Assembly (NCBI GenBank): GCA_045540975.1
Contig: JAZQIE010000200.1
Span: 1 to 5,174 of the forward strand
Source: SIG510 sp045540975
Lineage (GTDB): Bacteria; Bacillota; Clostridia; Oscillospirales; JAAYXM01
Direction: 5' to 3'
DNA length: 5,174 nucleotides
Shown: positions 1 to 5,174 of the stretch, one piece after another
Layout: every line of letters begins with the position of its first letter
Position numbering within the stretch: the first letter of the stretch is position 1
Translations under genes and position numbers: made by a program
The notes under the pieces: model-generated
The model's input: only the letters and a program-made list of their open reading frames with translations
Database searches by the model: none
What the model was told of the DNA's origin: nothing

Positions 1-1082
1 AGACGTCCGGTACCCTCAATGACCGCGACTTTTCCGTCTACCTGGATATTGGCACCCATGCGCTTGAGTTCGTCCACATAGCGGTAACGGTTATCCCAAA
101 CACTTTCGGTGACCAGACTGGTGCCGTTTGCAAAGCAGAGCAGGACGACCGCCTGCGGCTGCATATCGGTCGGGAAGCCCGGATACGGCATGGTCTTGAC
201 ATTGGTTTTACTCAGCGGCCCGACCCTGCGCACCAGGACCGAATCGTCGTATTCTTCGATTTCAACACCCATCTCCAAAAGCTTTGCACTAATGCAGTCC
301 AAGTGCTTGGGGATGTCGTTTTTGATGAGCACCTCGCCGCCCGCCGCCGCGGTTGCGACCATATAGGTCCCCGCTTCGATCTGGTCGGGAATGATGCTGT
401 AAGCACCGCCTGTGAGTTCACTCACGCCGCGGATTTTGATGACATCGGTACCTGCACCCGAGATGTTGGCACCCATGGAGTTTAAGAAGTTTGCAAGGTC
501 AACAATGTGCGGCTCTTTTGCCGCGTTTTCAATCACGGTCATGCCCTCGGCAAGCACCGCCGCAAGCATGATATTGATGGTTGCGCCCACGCTGACCACG
601 TCAAGGTACACATTTGCACCGCGCAGCCCGTCTTTCGCTTCGGCAACCACATATCCGTTTTGCACCTCGACCTCCGCACCGACCGCTTTGAAGCCCTTGA
701 TGTGCTGGTCGATGGGACGGACACCGAAATAGCATCCGCCGGGCAGGGAGACCTGCGCCTCATGGAAGCGGCCGAGAAGTGCGCCGATGAGGTAGTAGGA
801 TGCACGGATGGAGCGTGCCATTTCATACGGCGCTTTGGTGCTCTTGATGTCGGTACAATCGATTTCCACAGACGAGGAATCGATGAGTTTGATTTTTGCG
901 CCGAGTTCGCGCATGATTTCAAACATCTTGGTGACATCGCTGATTTTCGGAATATTTTCAATTCGGCAAACACCGTTTACCAAAATGGCTGCAGGGATAA
1001 TTGCAACGGCAGCGTTTTTCGCGCCGCTGATGGTAACTTCACCGCGAAGTTCGCGTTTTCCGTTGATGACGTACTTTGTCAA
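1..1082 (-). CDS. murA: UDP-N-acetylglucosamine 1-carboxyvinyltransferase (MurA), 3' end cut by window
   Basis: Cytoplasmic enzyme that transfers enolpyruvate from phosphoenolpyruvate to UDP-GlcNAc, the committed step of peptidoglycan synthesis. The reading frame is open from a TTG at 1082 to base 1, giving about 360 residues of an expected 415-430; the C-terminus lies outside the window. Visible family landmarks are SGAKNAA (Lys22-Asn23), PGGC with catalytic Cys117 (codon 732-734), then GVRPID with Arg122, and GFPTDMQPQ with Asp306. These match E. coli Lys22, Cys115, Arg120 and Asp305. The Cys is retained, not replaced by Asp, so nothing here suggests intrinsic fosfomycin resistance. TTG is chosen because MTKYVINGKREL puts the family N-terminus in register, and AAAGAGGG lies 8 bases upstream; no ATG fits. 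The gene lies downstream of yycI on the same strand with its own likely promoter. Firmicutes often have two MurA paralogues; which one this is cannot be told here. Confidence 0.97.
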   Translation of the reverse strand, partial: MTKYVINGKRELRGEVTISGAKNAAVAIIPAAILVNGVCRIENIPKISDVTKMFEIMRELGAKIKLIDSSSVEIDCTDIKSTKAPYEMARSIRASYYLIGALLGRFHEAQVSLPGGCYFGVRPIDQHIKGFKAVGAEVEVQNGYVVAEAKDGLRGANVYLDVVSVGATINIMLAAVLAEGMTVIENAAKEPHIVDLANFLNSMGANISGAGTDVIKIRGVSELTGGAYSIIPDQIEAGTYMVATAAAGGEVLIKNDIPKHLDCISAKLLEMGVEIEEYDDSVLVRRVGPLSKTNVKTMPYPGFPTDMQPQAVVLLCFANGTSLVTESVWDNRYRYVDELKRMGANIQVDGKVAVIEGTGR

Positions 1083-1090
1083 CCACCGCA

Positions 1091-1098
1091 CCCTCTTT
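1091..1098 (-). promoter_or_regulatory. Ribosome binding site deciding the murA TTG start
   Basis: On the minus strand AAAGAGGG ends 8 bases before the TTG at 1080-1082. It is a moderate Shine-Dalgarno match at good spacing and supports a non-ATG start that also fits the MurA N-terminal family sequence. Confidence 0.75.
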
Positions 1099-1136
1099 AC
1101 AACGAATTGACGGCAAATCCGCCTTTTTTATGAAAA

Positions 1137-1159
1137 TCAACAGTTTGTACCGCTGTTGA
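1137..1159. repeat. Interrupted inverted repeat in the murA leader
   Basis: TCAACAG and CTGTTGA form a perfect 7+7 base dyad separated by TTTGTACCG (9 bases, plus-strand reading). It lies downstream of the predicted murA promoter, about 20-45 bases into the transcript. On the minus strand the second arm runs into ATTTTCAT, a U-run too short for a convincing terminator. It could be an operator or a weak RNA hairpin; the role is unknown. Confidence 0.45.
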
Positions 1160-1186
1160 CATAAAATCATATCTGATACACAAAAT

Positions 1187-1215
1187 ATTGTACCACAAAC
1201 TTTCCCGTCGTACAA
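1187..1215 (-). promoter_or_regulatory. Predicted sigma-A-type promoter with extended -10, driving murA
   Basis: On the minus strand TTGTAC (1215-1210) lies 17 bases before TACAAT (1192-1187). The -10 hexamer matches TATAAT at five of six positions and is preceded by TGG, giving the extended -10 form TGnTACAAT. The -35 is weak, with only its first three bases matching TTGACA, which an extended -10 can compensate for. Transcription would begin near 1180, giving a leader of roughly 98 bases before the murA TTG. This is inferred from sequence only. Confidence 0.65.
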
Positions 1216-1233
1216 CCCCTTTTGCAAATTTTA

Positions 1234-2061
1234 TCACGGGGCGAGAATACTTCCGTCAAGTGCATTGACATACCAGTCTCCGCTTTGCACACCCACGTGC
1301 CAAACGGGCAGTAAATTCACGCGGTCACCCGTGTGATTTTCCGCCAGATATCCGAGTTCGACCGCGGTCACGGTCTGCACCGTTAAGTCCCGTTCCTCCC
1401 AATATCCGAACAGGCTGAGCAAAATCCCCGGAAGTTCCTTGACGTCTCCGAGCCGCAGTTGTTTGGGGTGATGGAGGATACGCTGACCTGTGACCGACAC
1501 GAAATCCGATTCGATTTCAAACGTGAGTTCCGAGTCAAACACCGGCATCCCCGACACCAAAAGCGGCACGACGATGCGGTAATCCACACCCGGAACGGTT
1601 TCTGTGAAGATGGGAGTGCCGCCGTTTTGCTGCAGACGGCTCACGACCGTTTTCACAAACCGTTTTGCTTCGCGCTCGTCGGAAATCGGCTCCGCAAGAA
1701 CCAGTTCAAGCTCCATGGAGCGGTCGGGGAAAAAGCACAGACTCCCAACCTCGCTGACAAAGATGACCGTACCGTCCTCGCGAACGGTCTCTGTGCATCC
1801 GCCAAGCAAGGACGCGGCAATCGCGCGGTCCGCGGTTTCGTCGGCATAGACCTGCATGGGATACAGAGAATGCACCTCGGTTTGAATCAAAGCAGGGGGT
1901 AAATCAATGCCCAAAGCAGCCGCGGCGGAGGTCAGGTCTTCATTGACCTGTTCCATATCGCGGTTTTCGCGCCAGGTGACAAAGCCGTAGACCACAAGCA
2001 AAAACACATTCACCGCAACCAGCATTGCGATGAGCAGATTTTTCACGCGTGACCATGCCAT
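1234..2061 (-). CDS. yycI: YycI-like (WalI) membrane-anchored regulator of WalK
   Basis: Likely accessory regulator of WalK: one N-terminal transmembrane helix with the rest of the protein outside the membrane. The 275 aa product is close to the roughly 280 aa of Bacillus YycI. It opens MAWSRVKNLL, like the MDWS-type start of the family, with a membrane helix at about residues 8-29. A mixed alpha/beta extracytoplasmic region follows, with GMPVFDSELTFEIE (171-184), GILLSLFGYWEE (212-223), LGYLAE (236-241) and a C-terminal LLPVWHVG...WYVNALDGSI (250-272), the typical YycI ending. It starts 16 bases after the yycH stop with AAGGAGG 7 bases upstream of ATG, a stronger ribosome site than its neighbours. 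In Bacillus YycH and YycI bind each other and contact WalK through their membrane helices; the same role here rests on similarity and operon position. The gene is complete with a TGA stop. Confidence 0.88.
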   Translation of the reverse strand: MAWSRVKNLLIAMLVAVNVFLLVVYGFVTWRENRDMEQVNEDLTSAAAALGIDLPPALIQTEVHSLYPMQVYADETADRAIAASLLGGCTETVREDGTVIFVSEVGSLCFFPDRSMELELVLAEPISDEREAKRFVKTVVSRLQQNGGTPIFTETVPGVDYRIVVPLLVSGMPVFDSELTFEIESDFVSVTGQRILHHPKQLRLGDVKELPGILLSLFGYWEERDLTVQTVTAVELGYLAENHTGDRVNLLPVWHVGVQSGDWYVNALDGSILAP

Positions 2062-2068
2062 CGTACCC

Positions 2069-2075
2069 CCTCCTT
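2069..2075 (-). promoter_or_regulatory. Strong Shine-Dalgarno for yycI
   Basis: AAGGAGG on the minus strand lies 7 bases before the yycI ATG (2061-2059), inside the 16-base yycH-yycI spacer. It is the best ribosome site in the window and suggests that yycI can start independently rather than by coupling. Confidence 0.85.
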
Positions 2076-2077
2076 TC

Positions 2078-3355
2078 TTACTTCAAATACCACTCCGCCA
2101 ACACACGCTCCTGCGCGGTGTCCGGATAACGTAAAAACAGTTCTTTTCCCGTATCCTCGGTTGCCGCGGCGAGTTTTGAGGGCATGAGGATACATTTCGC
2201 GGTGCTTTTGGTGTAACTGCGGAGCACAAACTCCACCTCGCTGATGCGGTTGCCTTGGATTTTGACCCGTGCAATCGCACGGTCTCCGCCAAAGTCGATG
2301 GGCACACCGCCCACCTCACGTCCGAACAGCACCTCGACCGTGCCTGCATTCTCCCGAATTTCTTCCGGATACAGCCGCCCGGAAGATGAGGTCAGCACAT
2401 CAATGGCAGATACCAGTTCACGCGCGGCTTCGGCTTTTTCCCAAACCGTTGCGGTCTCGTGCGCGCTTTTCACGGTGAGACCCGAGTTGTACTCCAAATC
2501 GGTACGCAAATCGCTGTACGTCGCCACCCCGTCCGCGGTGATTTTCACCGTGCTGTTTTCTTCAACAAACACACGGCTTCCGTCTTGCTCCACATGGCGG
2601 CTGACCATGTTCGGATTGAGTTCAAAGCAGCGGAGCAGCACATCGATTTCTTGGTCACCGAAGGTGCTTGCCACATTGACCGCGCGCAATTCGGTCACCT
2701 GCGGTACTTCGCCCGACAAAATCAGCTCGGGCGTTTCCGTGCGCCCCTCTTCCACGCCGAGTGTATGGACCCCTGCATGGAATACCGCAAGTTTGCCGAG
2801 AAGTTCTTCGTTTTTTACCTCGGTCGCAAATGAGAAGTAAGTATCTCTCTCCGCGTTTTTCCCGAGCAGGCGAACGGTGTTTCCGTCCGACACAAGACAG
2901 AGATGGCGCACACGAAACTCCTCGAACAGTTCGGGGTTTTCGTGTCCGTACCAAAACGCGAAGACCGACATGGGAACATCGCATTGGTAGTCATAGAGTA
3001 CACTCGCGGTTTTGGTCAGTGCCGCATTCCATGTTGTTTCATCGATGACCGCTCGGTTTTTTGCGCTTTGGATGGCATGGCGCAGGACATCTTCGGTCTG
3101 GCTGTATGCAAACTCGACCGCGGAGGCGTCATGCACCGCGCTGTACCGCCCTTCCGCGGTACGGATGCTCACGGTGAGCGGATAGGCATCCACATCCGGA
3201 AGTTCCAAATCGCTGACTTCGCCGTTTCTGCCCGAAAGGATCCGGAAAAATTCGCTGTTCGGGTTATTTGCGGACCATGTCACAACGGTGAGGAATGCCA
3301 TGCCGAACACCAGCACGACAATGAGCAGATTTTTTAAGGTTTCCCGTGTCTTCAT
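2078..3355 (-). CDS. yycH: YycH-like (WalH) membrane-anchored regulator of WalK
   Basis: Likely partner of YycI in controlling WalK. The 425 aa protein is slightly shorter than the roughly 455 aa of Bacillus YycH. It has a short basic N-terminus, one membrane helix at about residues 9-27 and a large extracytoplasmic part. Family-like segments include FELNPNMVSRHVEQDG (244-259), VFVEENSTVKITADGVATYSD (262-282) and a C-terminal YycI-like fold with VGGVPIDFGGDRAIARVKI (348-366) and EVEFVLRSY (373-381). The ATG overlaps the walK stop as ATGA, so translation is probably coupled; AGG 8 bases upstream is only a weak ribosome site. YycH sequences diverge widely between genera, so the name rests on operon position, topology and these segments together. 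No frameshift or missing part is seen; the stop is TAA. Confidence 0.87.
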   Translation of the reverse strand: MKTRETLKNLLIVVLVFGMAFLTVVTWSANNPNSEFFRILSGRNGEVSDLELPDVDAYPLTVSIRTAEGRYSAVHDASAVEFAYSQTEDVLRHAIQSAKNRAVIDETTWNAALTKTASVLYDYQCDVPMSVFAFWYGHENPELFEEFRVRHLCLVSDGNTVRLLGKNAERDTYFSFATEVKNEELLGKLAVFHAGVHTLGVEEGRTETPELILSGEVPQVTELRAVNVASTFGDQEIDVLLRCFELNPNMVSRHVEQDGSRVFVEENSTVKITADGVATYSDLRTDLEYNSGLTVKSAHETATVWEKAEAARELVSAIDVLTSSSGRLYPEEIRENAGTVEVLFGREVGGVPIDFGGDRAIARVKIQGNRISEVEFVLRSYTKSTAKCILMPSKLAAATEDTGKELFLRYPDTAQERVLAEWYLK

Positions 3356-5151
3356 GCAAGCACCTGCCCCTCATCCTTCGGGCTGCACGCGAATGTGAAG
3401 GTGATGGTGGTGCCTTTTCCGAGGGCGCTGTCGATGAAGATCTCGCCGCCGTGGTATTCCACGATTTCCTTTGCGATTGCAAGGCCGAGACCTGTGCCGC
3501 CGCGCTCACGGGAACGGGCTTTGTCCACACGGTAGAAGCGTTCAAATACGCGTTTTTGGTCTTTTTTCGGGATTCCGAGACCCGTATCGGTCACGGAAAT
3601 CCGCATCATGTCGCCCACTTTCCCCGCACGCAGGGTGATCTCACCGCCGTCGGGGGTGTATTTCACCGCGTTGGAAAGCACGTTGACCAGCACCTGCTCG
3701 AGACGTTCACGGTCACCCACCACAACGGGCAAATCCTCATCGAGTTCCACGTGGAAGGTGTGTCTGTGATTTTCGATTTCGATTTTCATTGCCTGACACA
3801 CGTTTTCGATGCTCTTCGCAATCGGGAATCGGGAAATCTTCCAATCCATTTTCTTATAATCCAGACGCGAGAGTGTGAGCAGGTCTTTGACGATACGGGT
3901 CATGCGGTCGGTCTCATTGAGAATGACGGTGCAAACCCGCTCGCGCATTTCAATCGGGGTGTCGGGGTTTTCCAGAATGGTCTCCGCATAGCTCTTGACA
4001 TTGGTGAGCGGTGTGCGAAGTTCGTGGGAGACGTTTGCCACAAATTCTCTGCGCGCTTCTTCCAGTTTGAACTGCTCGGTGTTATCGTGGATAACCACCA
4101 GAACACCGCGTTCGCTCTCGCCGTATGCGGCAAACATGAGTTTTAAGTTACGCCCCGCAACCGCATGGTCAAATTCCACCATGCGCTTGTCCGATGCGGG
4201 ATTTACGATTTCGTCAAACGAGACCACCTCTCCGTAAAGGGTGGCAAAATCGGGTTCTTCCTCGGCAGAAACGCCCAAAAGTTCTTCCGCAATCGGGTTG
4301 ATGTGCATCAAAGCACCGCTTTCGGAAAACGCGGTGACACCGTCGGTGAGGTAGAGGAACAGGGTTTCCAGTTTGGTGCGCTCACCGTTGACCGTTTCGA
4401 TGGTTTGCTGGAGGGTTTCCGCCATGTTGTTGAAGGTGTCGGTCAAGACACCGATTTCATCGGTGGAATGGGATTCGGGTCGGCTTTCAAAGTCACCCTC
4501 AGACAGACGCTTTGCGCTCTTGGTCAGGGTTTCCAGCGGCTGTGTGATTTGTTTGGAAAGCAAGAGACTCAGCAGGATGGAAATGACAAAGCCGACCAGC
4601 AAAGATTGCAGGATGATGGAAAAAAGCTGGTCGCTGAGTGCCTGCATCTGCTGTTTGGAATCGCGGATATAGACAATGTATTTGACCGTATTTCCATCCA
4701 TAATGGGCACCGCACGGTCGAGATAGGCTTGGGAGAGGCGGGTTTCCTGACCGATGCGACCCGAAATTGCGGCAAGCACCGCGGGTGTGGGCACGATGGT
4801 GCTCTCCTCATCCGAGCCCGCAAGCACACTGCCGGTTGTCCCGCTCAGTATGTAATAATTGCGGTAGCTGTTGATTCCGAGGGATGCGGAAAAAGCGCCC
4901 ACAGCGTCTTTGAGACGGGTCGCTCCATCCTCTGCTTTGGCTTCCGAGGTCAGCATACTGTAAACACTGTCGGTAAACACCGCGTTCATCTGGGTGGTGA
5001 ATTCATCGTAGTAGAACGAAGACACACGGTTTAAGAGGAAGATGCCGATGACCGCCATGACCGAAAGGTTGAGTACCATCAAAACCAAAATCAGTTTCAT
5101 TTGCAGGGAACGGAAGACTCCGCCCCAGGTTTTTCCGCTCCGCCCGCTCAT
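3352..5151 (-). CDS. walK: WalK-type sensor histidine kinase
   Basis: Essential cell-wall sensor kinase, the partner of WalR. Its 599 aa are close to the roughly 610 aa of Bacillus WalK. Order: basic N-terminus; TM1 about 19-41; extracytoplasmic PAS/Cache-like sensor about 42-175; TM2 about 176-199; HAMP about 200-252; cytoplasmic PAS about 258-358; dimerisation and phosphoacceptor domain about 366-430 with FVANVSHELRTPL and phospho-His376; ATPase domain about 440-590. The ATPase domain has the N-box LSNAVKYT (Asn494), G1 DTGLGIP (522-528), F-box FERFYRVD (536-543) and G2 GGTGLGLAIA (551-560). All catalytic boxes are intact. The architecture of TM-sensor-TM-HAMP-PAS-kinase followed by YycH and YycI separates WalK from PhoR-type kinases. 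The ATG at 5151 is favoured because it forms an ATGA overlap with an upstream stop; there is no clear ribosome site and the frame stays open upstream, so an earlier start cannot be fully excluded. Met18 is a weaker alternative. Confidence 0.95.
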   Translation of the reverse strand: MSGRSGKTWGGVFRSLQMKLILVLMVLNLSVMAVIGIFLLNRVSSFYYDEFTTQMNAVFTDSVYSMLTSEAKAEDGATRLKDAVGAFSASLGINSYRNYYILSGTTGSVLAGSDEESTIVPTPAVLAAISGRIGQETRLSQAYLDRAVPIMDGNTVKYIVYIRDSKQQMQALSDQLFSIILQSLLVGFVISILLSLLLSKQITQPLETLTKSAKRLSEGDFESRPESHSTDEIGVLTDTFNNMAETLQQTIETVNGERTKLETLFLYLTDGVTAFSESGALMHINPIAEELLGVSAEEEPDFATLYGEVVSFDEIVNPASDKRMVEFDHAVAGRNLKLMFAAYGESERGVLVVIHDNTEQFKLEEARREFVANVSHELRTPLTNVKSYAETILENPDTPIEMRERVCTVILNETDRMTRIVKDLLTLSRLDYKKMDWKISRFPIAKSIENVCQAMKIEIENHRHTFHVELDEDLPVVVGDRERLEQVLVNVLSNAVKYTPDGGEITLRAGKVGDMMRISVTDTGLGIPKKDQKRVFERFYRVDKARSRERGGTGLGLAIAKEIVEYHGGEIFIDSALGKGTTITFTFACSPKDEGQVLA

Positions 5152-5174
5152 GCGTTCTGGAAGAAGTCGGATCG
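5148..5174 (-). CDS. C-terminal end of an upstream gene, probably the response regulator WalR
   Basis: On the minus strand one frame reads RSDFFQNA and stops at a TGA (5150-5148) that overlaps the walK ATG as ATGA. Only eight residues and the stop are visible, so the identity is not shown by sequence. A response regulator is inferred because walR directly precedes walK across Firmicutes, and an ending such as ...GYRI-RSDFFQNA would be plausible for an OmpR-family winged helix. The other two minus-strand frames are also open here, so even the frame is chosen on the overlap argument. Confidence 0.45.
   Translation of the reverse strand, partial: RSDFFQNA

Larger units (their letters stand above)
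1083..1233 (-). promoter_or_regulatory. yycI-murA intergenic region / murA leader
   Basis: This 151-base A/T-richer stretch is the only substantial noncoding sequence in the window. It holds the predicted murA promoter, a 23-base interrupted inverted repeat, three TTGTAC-type motifs and the murA ribosome site. A leader of roughly 95-100 bases would follow from the predicted start of transcription near 1180. I see no G+C-rich hairpin followed by a U-run just after the yycI stop, so an intrinsic terminator for the wal operon is not apparent. I recognise no known riboswitch or T-box. Confidence 0.7.

Noticed and set aside
507..1133. Plus-strand ORF of 208 codons opposite murA
   Set aside because: The minus strand encodes MurA with its catalytic residues throughout this stretch; the plus-strand product looks like a mirror of that coding sequence, rich in Cys, His and Phe, with no family features.
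1156..1161. Plus-strand TTGACA suggesting a promoter towards yycI antisense
   Set aside because: No acceptable -10 hexamer lies 16-18 bases downstream; the match comes from one arm of the inverted repeat.
1039..1227. Minus-strand 62-codon ORF spanning the murA leader and start
   Set aside because: It starts upstream of the predicted promoter, has no ribosome site and runs out of frame into murA. Its part within murA is a frame shadow.
1083..1233. WalR binding site (TGTWAH-N5-TGTWAH) before murA
   Set aside because: Partial half-sites occur, such as TGTAAA just before the murA ribosome site, but no second half-site stands at the right distance.
1216..1240. Intrinsic terminator after yycI
   Set aside because: CCCC and GGGG flank the yycI stop on the minus strand, but the loop is long and no U-run follows, so it lacks the form of a rho-independent terminator.
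3346..5034. Long plus-strand ORFs (3346-4146, 266 codons; 4165-5034, 289 codons) opposite walK
   Set aside because: They lie antisense to an intact histidine kinase and arise from its G/C-rich third positions. Their translations show no recognisable domain and I see no supporting ribosome site.
1..5174. Mobile elements, CRISPR arrays, tRNA or rRNA genes
   Set aside because: The window is almost fully covered by four ordinary chromosomal genes on one strand. I see no direct-repeat arrays, transposase motifs or RNA gene signatures.

Overview
The window is a conserved Firmicutes locus read entirely from the minus strand. It carries the essential WalK cell-wall histidine kinase, its two membrane-anchored regulators YycH and YycI, and then the first step of peptidoglycan synthesis, MurA. 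The gene set, the third-position G/C preference, the A/T-rich intergenic stretch and strong AGGAGG-type ribosome sites suggest a moderately G+C-rich member of the Clostridia, perhaps of the Oscillospiraceae/Ruminococcaceae type. That placement is inference from protein style, not a measured phylogeny.

Layout in transcription order, from high to low coordinates. The last nine codons of an upstream gene, probably the response regulator walR, end in an ATGA overlap with walK (3352-5151, 599 aa, complete). walK overlaps yycH (2078-3355, 425 aa) by another ATGA. After 16 bases holding a near-perfect Shine-Dalgarno comes yycI (1234-2061, 275 aa). A 151-base gap (1083-1233) follows, with a good extended -10 promoter, a short inverted repeat and repeated TTGTAC-type motifs. 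murA then starts with TTG at 1082 and runs off the window at base 1, with about 360 of roughly 420 residues present.

How the genes work together: in characterised Firmicutes WalK senses the cell wall and phosphorylates WalR, which controls wall hydrolase genes. YycH and YycI are single-pass proteins that contact WalK at the membrane and tune its activity, inhibiting in Bacillus and activating in Staphylococcus. MurA commits UDP-GlcNAc to peptidoglycan synthesis. Here murA has its own promoter, but no convincing terminator separates it from yycI, so readthrough from the wal operon is possible.

The coding content is well known and I do not see an undescribed system. The points most worth a second look are the architecture of the murA promoter region, a substituted ligand at the position of the WalK PAS-domain zinc site, and murA lying where Bacillus has yycJ.
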